Shown here: positions 52,700-63,247 of the stretch, one piece after another
How the letters are laid out: every line of letters begins with the position of its first letter
How positions within the stretch are numbered: the first letter of the stretch is position 1
NCBI GenBank assembly: GCA_032718865.1
Contig: JALUTQ010000026.1
Span: 744,001 to 808,000 of the forward strand
Length of the DNA stretch: 64,000 bases
Origin: Tilletia caries
Lineage: Eukaryota > Basidiomycota > Exobasidiomycetes > Tilletiales > Tilletiaceae
Direction: 5' to 3'
Position numbers and translations under genes: made by a program
Notes under the pieces: model-generated
Database searches by the model: none
What the model saw: only the letters and a program-made list of their open reading frames with translations
What the model was told of the DNA's origin: nothing

Positions 52700-52905
52700 T
52701 TCTATCTGCTCATCATCTATGTTGCGTGGAAAATCACGGCGGAGAGCTTGAAGGGTAGCGAAGCTACCCTGAGAGCGCAGCGCGGAGTGCGTCTTTGTGT
52801 TTTGAATGTTTGACTGGGCTTCTGTGCGCTGTGCCATGTTTTAGGTATGCAATTCACACCTGACAGGTCACAGCATTGAGCCCGCCTTTTGAGAATTCGA
52901 GTCTA
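52700..52905 (+). repeat. Right copy of the 200-bp imperfect direct repeat
   Basis: Counterpart of 51800-51999 at roughly three-quarters identity by eye. Confidence 0.6.
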
Positions 52906-53059
52906 AGATATCCAGACCAAGCATTAAGCAACATCAGTCATCAAGACATGCATGTTTCTTGCTACTTTTCATTTCCCGTTCATATTTTAATTTCTATAAA
53001 CTCATGGCCTCAAAAAGTCTGGGGAACACTCTGGCTCAAAATCCAGGCCGGTGGGATTG

Positions 53060-53368
53060 ATAGTTGACTACTATAGTTGTGATTAGTAACTGTGCGCACT
53101 GTTAGTAATTTTAAGTAACTGTTAGTGACTATAAGTAGCTATAAGTTCGCACTGTAAGTAGCTGTGAGTGACTGTGAGTTGGGTCAAATCTTCCGCTTGC
53201 GAACGGCAACTTCTAGTGACTATAAGTTACCGTGTCCGGGCCCATACAGTTTAAGTTGACTTAATTTTTCCGGAGGCTCCGCCGCCCGCAGTTTAGTCAC
53301 AGTTTAACTAGATTAAGTTAACTTACACGCAGTTGCAGTTAGGTAAGTTGGAAAGTTGCCGAGCCTTG
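53060..53368. repeat. Inverted-repeat element arm rich in AGTAACT/AAGTTA
   Basis: Repeats of GTAACTGTTAGTGACTATAAG type end in GCCGAGCCTTG, the complement of the start at 49873. It is the probable partner arm of that element. Confidence 0.4.
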
Positions 53369-53406
53369 TACTAGTGTGAAAATAGTATCTTAGAAACATC
53401 CACAAT

Positions 53407-54182
53407 GTAAGGAAGAGCACGGAGTGCCCCGGAATTTCCGTACTCCGGGGAGGACCTCCGCAGCAATTCCGGGGCCTCTCAGGGCATTCCGCATTCCGGT
53501 TAAATTACTCTTCTTTCGGGCGCAGAGCTCCGTATTCCGGGGAAAGATTCAGATTCATACATCTGGAATTCCGGCTTCCGTCAAAATTTTTGGTTTTTGA
53601 TCAAATTTTCGATTTTGCATTCCGCAGCTCCCGGAATGCGGAATTTCGCCGGATTCCTGGACTCTCCTCCGCAGTCACAAGATCATATGAAAACGAGTCG
53701 ACCGTTTTTCTAAATCGGCTTTGTACTCGTCCATAGTCTACATTGAAGCTTTGCATTGGCCATTTGATGCCTCACTCGCATCAATTTGCTTTTCTTCAAG
53801 CCTCATGTGTCCTGTTGAGACCACAAGACTGGGTCTCCTCATATGTGAAACTCGCCGTAGAGTCTCATTTATAGATGAAACCCCGAATGAGACCCCACAT
53901 CACGTGATCCCCGGAATCTCCCGGAATCCGGCGGAATTTCGGGAGAATGAGCTTGTATGGCCACAGATTCCGCATTCCGCAAGAAAAGTCACGGCCAAAG
54001 CAAAATCCATTCCGCATTCCGGTTGAGCGGTATCAGGAAATTCCGGCTTCCTGCTTAAAAGGACTGAATTGACAAAAATGGAGAATTAGCATTCCGGGTT
54101 CCGGGTACCGCCGGAACTCTGCCCGGAGTGCCCCGGAATTCCTGCAAACCCATTCCGGGGTCTACTCCGTGCTCTTCCTTAC
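53407..54182. mobile_element. CCGGAAT-rich MITE with target duplication
   Basis: 776 bp with perfect 19-bp inverted repeats GTAAGGAAGAGCACGGAGT and ACTCCGTGCTCTTCCTTAC. They are flanked by CACAAT on both sides (53401-53406, 54183-54188). The shared bases could be read as CACAATGT, 8 bp, if the element starts two bases later on the left. The interior is repeats of TTCCGGxxTTCCG. Confidence 0.8.
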
Positions 54183-54219
54183 CACAATGTGATGTATCTC
54201 GGATGATGTCAAAGCGCTT

Positions 54220-54370
54220 GATGTATACTAAAGTATACTATTTGTGTGCTATAGTATACTTCTAGTGCATTATATATTTCATACAATATACTAGCTCTAT
54301 CCTATAGTACACTTTTGGTGTCATACTAAGGCACAATTCGGCCGGAAATTGTCATTATATACTATAGCAT
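54220..54370. repeat. Short TATACTA/TAGTATA-rich stretch
   Basis: AT-rich words like those of the element at 45685-46388. It precedes the coiled-coil remnant B just as that element precedes remnant A. Confidence 0.45.
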
Positions 54371-54404
54371 GAAGTAAACGGGGCTTCTGCAGTCTGCATC
54401 TCCC

Positions 54405-55217
54405 ATGATAACTGACGCCTGTACAACTGTGTACCATCTTCTCAGAGCCCGGAACGTCGTAGCTCGGCGCGGAGAGCTCAGACATGCCCAAACCCAGCTC
54501 AAAGCGGCTGAGGACGAGCTCAACCACCGGGAAGCTACGGCCAAAGTCGATTTCCATCGCTGCAACGCAGCGCTCAAAGCGAGAGAGATCGAAGTGGAGG
54601 AGGGATTGGCTGACTTAAATAAGATGCTATCGTGTTGGATGTGAGGAGGATCGGACTCGATCGGAGGAAGATCGGACTCGAGCGGAGGAAGAGGAGGAGC
54701 GCAGTCGAGCGTGGGAGGAGCGCAGGCGAGCGGAGGTGATTCGGGTGTTGACAGAGAGGGTGGAAGAGGTTCGGATGAGGAGGGAGAGGGTGGAAGAGTT
54801 TTGGATGAGCAGGCAGTTGAGAGCGGTAAGGAGAAGTGGAGGGCCTGCTGATCCGTCGTCCGGGAGTTCCTCGGCTGGTGAGGGGACGGGACGGAGTGGG
54901 AGGGGTAGAGGGGTGAGCGAGCATGTTGGTGATGACGGCGTTGATGCCGATTGGGCGACGTCTGAGGACGGGTTGGCGGTGCATGCTCCTGAGATTGCGG
55001 ATGGGAATGTCACCACAAGGGTGAGTACATCATAGAATTCAGTGCCATGAGTATTTTCGCTGACTCTCGATGTGTACTTCTGCAGACCCATCGACTACCT
55101 CGTGTATCGGACATTCGAGGCGCAGACGCCACAGGCGGGAGCGAGATGTCCAACATTGCGGCAAGTAGGCAGATGAACATCACGGGCGCCGGCGCAATTA
55201 TAATCGTACAAGACTAG
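54405..55217 (+). pseudogene. Coiled-coil protein gene remnant, copy B
   Basis: The start MITDACTTVYHLLRARNVVA and GELRHAQTQLKAAEDELNHR resembles the opening of copy A at 46.8 kb. The frame stops near 54,644. Coding resumes in another frame with a highly charged coil (EDRTRSEEDRTRAEEEEERS, VIRVLTERVEEVRMRRERVE). Then comes a Gly/Ser-rich linker and EIADGNVTTR, up to a GTGAGT donor at 55021. After a 65-bp intron, exon 55086-55217 reads THRLPRVSDIRGADATGGSE and ends GAGAIIIVQD. The 3' intron and last exon look well formed. Only the break near 54,645 argues for a pseudogene, and an unseen intron there could restore it. Confidence 0.4.
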
Positions 55218-55427
55218 AGATATGTCTGCTAGTTGTAGCTTAGTGAAGTGCGAAGATGAGTAATGAATGACGAGGAAGAAAGGACTAAGTACAAAGGATG
55301 AGCTCGGGAAGGGAAAAGATGAGGAGGAGAGAGGATAGCGTGGGAAATGTGGAGGTACTGGTGTTGCTATGCGGAGGAGTGCGAGTGTGAGAAAAGGAAA
55401 GGAAACGAAGAGGAAGAGGAAGAGAAC

Positions 55428-55500
55428 AGATAAGATAAGATAAGATAAGATAAGATAAGATAAGATAAGATAAGATAAGATAAGATAAGATAAGATAAGA
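55428..55500 (+). repeat. (GATAA)n pentamer repeat
   Basis: About 14 tandem copies of AGATA/GATAA. The Leu-Ile-Ser-Tyr frames on the minus strand are repeat artefacts. Flanking minus-strand sequence at 55,510-55,700 (TLGSIPPVYVAAAANETRLF) looks protein-like but is unassigned. Confidence 0.95.
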
Positions 55501-56156
55501 GCCACATGGACCTCGTCCAGCACAATAATCCTCCCCACCCCCCGCAACATCCACACATTTCCGCTGGAGACCAACTTTATCCCCCCTCCCCGACCGGCCG
55601 GCTCTGGTCCTCGAAACAATCGGGTCTCGTTTGCTGCCGCTGCGACGTACACGGGCGGGATAGAGCCGAGGGTGCATTCACCGTTCAAGAGGGCTGCGAC
55701 TCGCATCGAAAGGACTGAGCGCGATGAGCGGGGATGAGGAGCGCGAAGAGGCTCGGTGCTTGCGTTTGCATTTGCGGTCGCAATCCTTCGACTTTCCCTT
55801 TCCCTTATCCTTCTTTAATCTTTCTCACTCCATCACCGTCATCTCTATCCTCATACTCGTCCTCCGACATTGATTTCTCCTCCTCACTGTACTCCTTCCC
55901 ACTCTCACTCCAACCTCCGCTCCCACTATCACTCTCGCTCTCGCTGTGATGGCGACAGACCTCGGCAACTTCCTTCACTTCGTATACTTTGTAACTTCGA
56001 AGTGAGAACTAGTAGTGAAACTTTCACTATACTTTGGCCTCCGAGCCGTCGAAAAAAAATAGTGAACTTTCACTTTGGCGGGGCCGGTAAAGTGAAGAAG
56101 GTATGGAGATAGTGAGTTCGTCTTCATGGTGAGCTTGAAGTCACTTGCTATCACTA

Positions 56157-56336
56157 GTAGTGCTGCCAAGTTAAGGTAGTCGCTAGTAAGTAACTATCCA
56201 GTCAGGACAGTAACTAATAGTTTACTACCCAGTTGCTATCAACACTTTATAATATTATTAGACACTCCTCATTTCACATCACTTTGTAAAACTCTTGCAA
56301 CTATTTTCACTACCTAGTAACTTGGCAGAGCTCTGA
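56157..56336. mobile_element. Short inverted-repeat element (about 180 bp)
   Basis: TGCCAAGTTA near 56164 and TAACTTGGCA near 56318 are inverted. Between are AGTAACTA words. It is a small MITE or remnant with no duplication seen. Confidence 0.4.
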
Positions 56337-56339
56337 TGA

Positions 56340-56909
56340 GACAAAATCAGGGACCACCGCGGCCACCGCAAAGGTCGCAAAAAGCGCGCAAACTAGTAGT
56401 CGGTTCAAGTCTGGATGGCGAGACAATTTCTTGATGCTACTCTTCTTCTTGATCGATTTCTCTCTCTTGGACGATGACGGTTTCCGACTGGAGGCGGATG
56501 TCGAGCCCGAGGGCCGCTTTCCAGGCAGGAAATGCACCTTCTCGATCTTCTCGTCGTAGATCAGCGTATCAAGGAGCTGATTCATGTTGTCAGTAGAGAG
56601 TGTCACGACGAAGGTCTTGGTAGAATGAGCGCGGTCGAGGATCTGCTGTGCGGTTATTGAAGACGTGTGAGGCTGGGTAAAGCAGTCGCTTCCGTCCTCC
56701 GTCGGGCCAGTTCTGGGGTGTCATAAGTGCCGGATGAGTGAGTATGGTCGGCAAAGCTGGTAACGGAAACAATAGTCAGAATCCAGATAGTCAGATACGT
56801 ACCCTTTTTTTAATGAAGCGGAGACAGTCGTTGCATTTGGCTTCGATGAAGGCTTCGTCGAGCCCGTTATTGTGTCCCATGGCCCATCCGAGAGCTCACT
56901 GAAGCTCAA
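56340..56909 (-). pseudogene. Possible RNA polymerase III subunit RPC34 (RPC6) fragment
   Basis: On the minus strand, LSFSELSDGPWDTITGSTKP leads to a GTACGT donor. After a CCCCAG acceptor the frame gives TGPTEDGSDCFTQPHTSSIT, then TAQQILDRAHSTKTFVVTLS and TDNMNQLLDTLIYDEKIEKV. That block resembles the winged-helix segment of RPC34 ('x-LS-x-E-D-x-x-x-LL-x-TLIYD-x-x-x-E'), a Pol III subunit needed for initiation. The expected Cys-rich C-terminus is absent. Instead come a basic patch (SSSKREKSIKKKSSIKKLSR) and a hydrophobic tail. The 5' side is lost next to the MITE at 56945. The similarity is judged from memory of the family and is modest. Confidence 0.35.
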
Positions 56910-56944
56910 GGTTGTAGAGCATTACAATATTTCGAGTCGGGAAC

Positions 56945-57668
56945 CAGGGCTCGGCACGACTATGGGATTTTACGACTATTACGACTATAGCCTCATACGA
57001 CTATGAGCGACTATATTCATAGCCGCTGATAGTCGCACTTACGACTATGACTATGACTATGCTCCAGAAAATGTAAGACAATAGTCGCCATAGTCGTTAA
57101 AAATCTGGTCTAAAATTGATTTTGCGACTATAGTCGGACACTCGGACAATAGTTGGACGTCAAGGCTATAGTCGCAGCAAACAATTCGGCTATAGTCCGA
57201 CTATAGTATGTTATGGTCTGACTATAGCTTGGAGTTGCGACTATAGCCGCAGGCCCGACCGCCCCCGCGCTATAGTCAGACTATGACATCCATTGCCCAT
57301 GAAACACTATAGCCAGTCATAGTGCGAATATTATTGTTGGATAGTCGAACCATAGCCTGACTATATCCGATTTTAGACAATGGAAGGCGACCTACACTAT
57401 AACTATTTATAGTCTGAAATTTGACGTGCAACTATAGTGCGAAAATCATTGCCCCAAAGTCCGACTATAGTGGCGCACTGGCGTTCCAATTTTGGCTATA
57501 GTCACACTATAGTGCAAAATTTGGCTGCGCAAAAGCCTGCGACTATAGTCGACTATGCCACTATAGTCAGACTTACGACTATGACTATTTCGGATTTTCA
57601 AAAAACGACTACGACTACGACTATGACTATGCCAAAAAACGTGCGACTATAGTCGGAGCCGAGCCCTG
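56945..57668. mobile_element. hAT-like GACTATAGTC MITE with perfect 8-bp target duplication
   Basis: 724 bp with ends CAGGGCTCGGC and GCCGAGCCCTG, flanked by TCGGGAAC at 56937-56944 and 57669-57676. It is the best copy of the family and fixes its boundaries and superfamily. The interior is repeats of GACTATAGTC and its complement and can form a long hairpin. Confidence 0.92.
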
Positions 57669-57969
57669 TCGGGAACTGAAAACATCCGCAAGCATCGGGA
57701 CCATTAGTCACGCTGCTAGCCCAGGCTTGAAAGGAAGCTTGTTGCGTGAGTTGCGCAGTTATGTAAGTGAGAGAAACCTAGAAAGAAACGTGGATCAGAG
57801 ATACACGAGTATGTTAGGAGACCTGATCGGTCTGGTCGACTGAGTCCCGATTCTATACAGCTGGCCCGCCGTCCCAATGATCCCAAAGGAAGGTATGGAA
57901 CATGCCGCGGCAGACAGACTAATGAATGGGCAAAGCCGACAACCTAATAACACGCAGGGATCAATCTGA

Positions 57970-59736
57970 TCGTGATAGAGCAACCAAGAGTCAAGCCCAG
58001 AATAAAGTGGAAACGAATGCCAGAGGGGTTTGAGATTGATGAGGAGTGTGGAAGAGTGTCAAGGCGGAAGATCATTGCCGACCAGAGAGAGAGAGTTGGA
58101 AGATGGAGGGGGGGACCTAAGGGCCACCGAGGTAGGCAGCAGTAAGTGCATGAGCACCGGCCAAGCCCAAGTCGAGATTTCGCAGATACTGCATGACCGT
58201 GTCCGACTTCCACCCTCCCATAAGCTGGATGGAGTCTATGAGGATGCCGGCACGCCAGTGGACCGTGGCCCCACCGATCCGGAAGGAATTACCGACGCGT
58301 GCCTCTCTGCCGGAAGCCGCAAGAGCAGAGTTGATGGTGGACAGGAAGTCCTTCTTGGTGAGCGCAAGGAGGGGCGATCCCGCCTGCTCCCGGAAAGCGA
58401 AGAGAGGAGTGGAGGAGGAAAGGTTCGGATCGACCGGGGAGAGTCTGAGATGGTGCCGGAGCGCGAACACGGGGTTCAGGCAGCCGCCAGCATCGAGGAT
58501 GAATTTGTACATCCCGTTGATGAGCGTGGTCTTCGTCCAAGGGAGCCACACCGTGGCCACCGAGAGACCCGAGTCGTCCACCGCGACACCGCGAAGGTGA
58601 GAACGCATCACGTTCCGTGTCGGACACGAGACCTGGTTGGCCGTCGTGGTCTCACCGAGACGACACATGGACCATCAGGAGAAGAGAGAGCAGGCCCAAA
58701 CGGCCGCGTGGAAGGAGTTGTTAGGGACGTCCAGAACCCTGAAGACCGCGAGCAGGTCATCGCGAGTGAACGGAGGACGGAGGGGCTTCTTTAGTGGACC
58801 TGCCTTCTCGATCGCGCGAAGAGCAAGGTTGACCGCTTCACCACGGTGGAAGGGCTGATTTCAGGACCGATGCCAAGTAGCCAAGGCAGAGATGTAGTTG
58901 CGATTCGTGCCGGCCCGGACCCGCAAGCCCATATGGGCGACGAAGGCCAGAAGCAGGCCCTCCGAGACCGGGTATCGGTCGAGATGAGGAATGCCGAGTT
59001 CGTGGCAGAATAGAATGAAATGGTCGATTCCCGCACCGTAATTGGAGTTGGTGGAAGCCTCGAGCAAGGAGGAAAGATTCCGCTTCACAGCTTGCCAGTG
59101 GCAGCCATGCGGATCGAAGTCGAAGCCAGAAGATGTGCGAAGAACTGGTTGGCCCCCACTGACGGGGGCCAGAGCGAGAAGCCGGCACTTTGCGAGCATC
59201 TTGTTCTTGATGACCGGCTTTAAGTCGTAAGAGCCGGATGAGACTGAGGGTAAGAGAGTCGTGGGAGTGGCAGTAGTGGGAAGCTTCGGACGAGTCGGAA
59301 TGTATGAGTCGGTGCTTTGATAGGGATGGAAAGCGAGCAGAGCCAACGGATCGACCACTGCTGCTTGAGGAGGAAGAAGTCCGAGTCGAATTTGTGCAGA
59401 AGTGCCCCGCAGCCCCCTGCCGGGTCATCTCCTGCTTCCGAATCTTGTTCTCCCTCCGACGGTTCGCCTTGAACCACTCAATTGACCCGGATCGCATGGA
59501 TAAAGGGTCGGAGGGGGGCTGGTGTGTCGAAAACGGGGAGACGCGGACCGGACATGGTACCGTGTGATGGCGCATCGGCCGGGTTGACGAGGGTGGAGAC
59601 ATACTCCACCCGGACGTTCAGCTTATTCTCCATATGGAACGCGATCAAGGATCGCATGATCGAGTTGGAGGAGCGCCCACGGCTTCGGCCACGTTTGAAC
59701 GCGCCGATCACTCCTTTGTTGTCGCTGAAGATGTTC
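57970..59736 (-). mobile_element. 3' part of a further YR retrotransposon, truncated by a MITE
   Basis: Minus-strand pieces give the end of RNase H (MIGAFKRGRSRGRSSNSIM...NPADAPSHG, 59711-59,480) and the recombinase in two frames. These are NSNYGAGIDHFILFCHELGI and NRNYISALATWHRS (59,358-58,861), then LPWTKTTLINGMYKFILDAG and NSFRIGGATVHWRAG, ending 58,117. The HxxR His is Asn here (NSFRIGG), so it is dead. The 5' side (gag, RT) is missing where the MITE at 59737 begins. It resembles the copy at 36-42 kb more than the other two. Confidence 0.75.
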
Positions 59737-60381
59737 AGCTATAGCCTCATACGACTATGGCTATGACTATGCTCCAGAAAATGTAAGACAATAGTCGCCA
59801 TAGTCGTTAAAAATCTGGTCTAAAATTGATTTTGCGACTATAGTCGGACACTCGGACAATAGTTGGACGTCAAGGCTATAGTCGCAGCAAACAATTCGGC
59901 TATAGTCCGACTATAGTATGTTATGGTCTGACTATAGCTTGGAGTTGCGACTATAGCCGCAGGCCCGACCGCCCCCGCTATAGTCAGACTATGACATCCA
60001 TTGCCCATGAAACACTATAGCCAGTCATAGTGCGAATATTATTGTTGGATAGTCGAACCATAGCCTGACTATATCCGATTTTAGACAATGGAAGGCGACC
60101 TACACTATAACTATTTATAGTCTGAAATTTGACGTGCAACTATAGTGCGAGAATTATTGTTCCAAAGTCCGACTATAGTGGCGCACTGGCGTTCCAATTT
60201 TGGCTATAGTCACACTATAGTGCAAAATTTGGCTGCGCAAAATCCTGCGACTATAGTCGACTATGGCATGGCACTATAGTCAGACTTGCGACTATGACTA
60301 TTTCGGATTTTCCAAAAACGCCTACGACTACGACTATGACTATGCCAAAAAACGTGCGACTATAGTCGGAGCCGAGCCCTG
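59737..60381. mobile_element. hAT-like GACTATAGTC MITE, left end missing
   Basis: Parallel to 56945-57668 but lacking the first about 40 bp. The right end GCCGAGCCCTG is at 60371-60381. Its left side joins YR retrotransposon RNase H sequence directly. Confidence 0.85.
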
Positions 60382-60927
60382 CACTCGCGACCACCGACAT
60401 CAGAAGTGCAAGTCAGTGCAATGTCCGCTTGTATTTCGACTCGCCCCATAATTTTTCCGTTTACCCGCTTGAGGTTTACTCCGTTTGCCCTGCAACGCGG
60501 GTACGAACATCCCTTTGAGATGGTACATTCTGTCCCATTTCTTCCCCATACAGAACCCTACACTTTGCCCCTCAAGAGCTCCGCCTCCCCGTCTGACAAA
60601 GTGCCAAAAATAAAAAGTTCCAAGGCGCCACACTCAAATAGTGGTGGTTTGGGCTTGGGCATGGTCAAAGACCCAGTGTCTTGAGTTTTCGGTCACGGGC
60701 ACACAGTTTAATTGGCTGGCAACAGAAAGTCTCGTAGTGATCCACATTGAGTCTTTGCTGTCTGAGACTGACCCCAGTAACTTTCATTTCGGTGGTTTAA
60801 TGTTGCCTCAAACGGGGGAGCGGAGTGAATTAGCGGGTCAAAGAGGGTGTCCCCAGGGGGCAAACGGAGGGAACCTCAAGCGGGCAAATGGAAATGATCT
60901 GGGACAAGTTGGAAAACCCGGCGGACG
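60382..60927. other. Region without a supported gene
   Basis: Open stretches are short and no domain or splice pattern stands out. It may hold the 5' part of the gene-like sequence at 60.93-61.56 kb. Confidence 0.35.
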
Positions 60928-61557
60928 TTGCGTAGTTTTGCATCAGAAGTGGCATCAGCCGATCTATTTCGCCCGTCGACGCCCGAAGCGCGGAACCCGC
61001 TTCTTCTTACAGCCCCTCCCCTCGCATCGCTTTCCGCTACTCTTGCCTCCTCCGCTGGCGCAGTCCCTCTCGCCCTTCCGGCCGCTACTGCAGCAGCTGC
61101 TTCTGCTGCCGCTGCGCTCGGCGTCTCTACCGACTACCAGTTGCCGAGCGTGACGTCAGTAGAAGCAATGTGGCAGGAGTGGAAGAGAGGCACGGCTCGC
61201 GCTGGGAGCCATGGACACGGCCAAGGACGTTCGATTGCGTGGTAGCAGTTCAACAAAGCAATAGGTGTACAGGTGGCAAAAAAAATATGTGCCTTCGTCA
61301 AGGACGTGGGCGAGGGAGTTGCCATGGAGACAGTCGCCACGTTGGATAGGCTCCTGGCAGCAAGGAAGGGTGGATTGAGGTTTTTGGCGGAGAAGCTCGC
61401 GAAGCAAGATGGAAAGGAAAAGTGGATTGAGGTTTTTGGCGGAGGAGCTCGCGAAGCAAGATGGAAAGGAAAAGTGGTCTCAGCTACTTCGGGATGTCTC
61501 TGCGTAGAGGAAGGTGCATCAAGTGAGTTTTACATACAAATGCCAATCGTGGGTTAA
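60928..61557 (+). pseudogene. Possible GCR1_C-like DNA-binding domain gene with an in-frame TAG
   Basis: The frame reads ADLFRPSTPEARNPLLLTAP, an Ala/Leu-rich linker, then VSTDYQLPSVTSVEAMWQEW, then RSIAW. The pattern Y-x-LP...TSVE-x-MW-x-EW...W recalls the GCR1_C domain of fungal transcription factors and transposon-derived proteins (resemblance only). A TAG at 61243-61245 is followed in the same frame by QFNKAIGVQVAKKICAFVKD and a helical region. A 52-bp tandem duplication (61370-61421, 61422-61473) then changes the frame. No in-frame ATG is seen near the start, so the first exon is probably upstream. Confidence 0.35.
61370..61473 (+). repeat. 52-bp tandem duplication
   Basis: Two near-identical copies beginning GTGGATTGAGGTTTTTGGCG. 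They differ at about one base (GAGAAGCTC against GAGGAGCTC). The length is not a multiple of three. Confidence 0.9.
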
Positions 61558-63247
61558 TTATGCGCCCTCCACTTTTCCACTTCCAGAATCCGCCGTCTCT
61601 CTTCCCCCCTCCCCCCCTGCCCCCCTCACCCCCCTCCCCCCTTTCGCACTCTCTTCTGTCCTTCCCTCCTTCTCCCTTTTCGCTTCGCTTCCCTTTTTCG
61701 TTTCTCTTCGGCTCTTTTCTGGTCTCCTCCTCGCCTGTGGTCCGCGTCCGCCTACCGGTTCCGTCGCGCTGGTTCCCGTCTTGTTCCGGTCGCGTCTTGC
61801 TCTGGTCCGTCTTTTTTCCTTCTGCCCGCCTCGTTCATGCTCCGCCCTCCTCCAAGCCCTTCGCCACGAAAGCCCGACTCTATTTGCTGTCTCGGCTCGA
61901 TCCTTTTCATCATGTTCCGGCCTCCTTCCCTTTCGTTCATCCCTGATCCTGACACCGTTTCCTTTTCCACTCCTTGCCGTTCGTCTCCTCCCTCTGCCTC
62001 TCTTCCCGCCTCAGTGCCAGTCTCTTCTCACTGATCACTCTCTACCTTTGCTTCATCTTTCCCAATCGTGTATTCTCTGACGTATATCTCTTTTCTTTAT
62101 GTATATTTCACGTACGACTGAGAAGGTACTGCCTACTTCATGGGTTACCGGTGACCAGAGTTGTAGGAGAAGCATGATTTAGACGGCAGAAGCGTGGCCG
62201 CATGCAAGTACAACAGAGCCGCAAAGTTAAGGAGCTAAGTGCTTCGAGATGGAACAGAAAAATAGTTGAAACGGGGACTGAAAACGATGTCAGGGGAGAA
62301 AAGAAGAAACGGGAGGATGAATGGAGAAGTGCCGAGCAAATGAAGCGAAAAGATCAGACAAAGAAAAGTAAGTAAGAGAGGTGAAGAAAATGTGGAAAGT
62401 AGAGGAAAAGAACTAGGGGCTGTGGTTGTGGGATGAGGGAGGAGGGAAGAGGTGGCAGATGATGGGAGAATATTGTGATGGTAACAAAAGTGCACTGCGA
62501 AGTAAGTGTCAGTCGCTGCCTGAACGCTCGTCTTACTTCACGTCTTGGCTTGATAGATTCGTTTCTGAAGCCTGACGAGCGAGGGCTCGGAAAGTAGCTG
62601 TATGATAATGTGGAAGAAAGCAGTGGTGATCAGAATTGGCAGTTTAGGATCTGACGCAACTGTCTACTTGACCCTGTACTCTATTCTCAATCTGACGGCG
62701 TGCTTGTGAATTCTGATATCGGCCATGCTGCATCCACGGATCCACCAGCACGACCGTCGCGTTGTTTGTGATATGATCCGCCTCCCGCTGCCAAAGAATG
62801 GACACAAAGTGGAAGGGGATTGGGGAAGCAGAGAAAAAAACGGCAGCATTTCTGCCTGTCATTCATGTTGGCATTGATTCCTGAGAGCCTGTACTGCTGC
62901 AAATCTGAGCCTGATCCGCCATATGAAAACGGAGACCATGATTCGTCACGGATCAGCTCCACATCAGTATCAGCATTGTCTTTACTGCTGGCCTTTCCTG
63001 ATCCATTTCTCAACCATCGACGGCTCACGAAGCCGGCTCACGTCTAATAGAAAATGAATCGACCTCCGGAGGTCGATCCAGTCTGATCTGATCCAGCCAC
63101 GCGACCAAGCAGAAAGCGCGCACGGCGCCGTCAGGACGCGTCGCGCTGTCGCGTCGTTGCTGCTTCGTGACCAACATCTCCTTCCAGACATCCCCTCTCC
63201 CTTCCTCTCACCTCCGACACGCACAGGTATTGAAAGTAACAGGTGAG
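61558..63247. other. Gene-poor region before the Myb/SANT-like gene
   Basis: 61,570-62,050 is strongly pyrimidine-rich, giving Ser/Pro/Leu frames that are composition artefacts. 62,100-63,100 has no supported gene. The last 150 bp (about 63,100-63,247) may be the promoter and leader of the following gene, and a GCACAG/GGTGAG pair near 63,227-63,243 could be a leader splice site. Confidence 0.4.

Noticed and set aside
49873..53368. A single 3.5-kb element bounded by CAAGGCTCGGC ends
   Set aside because: The ends are complementary, but the flanks (GCCTGTAC and TACTAGTG) are not duplicated, and the space between holds other elements, so it is listed only as two arms.
55285..55706. Minus-strand frame with repeated Leu-Ile-Leu-Ser-Tyr
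   Set aside because: It is the translation of the (GATAA)n repeat. Only the flanking 55,510-55,700 piece looks protein-like, and it could not be assigned.
48840..60380. Possible CRISPR-like or tandem repeat array of GACTATAGTC
   Set aside because: The repeats have no regular spacer length, are palindromic, and are bounded by transposon ends with an 8-bp duplication.
61560..62040. Ser/Pro/Leu-rich open frames
   Set aside because: They are composition artefacts of a pyrimidine-rich stretch, with no start context, splice sites or domain.
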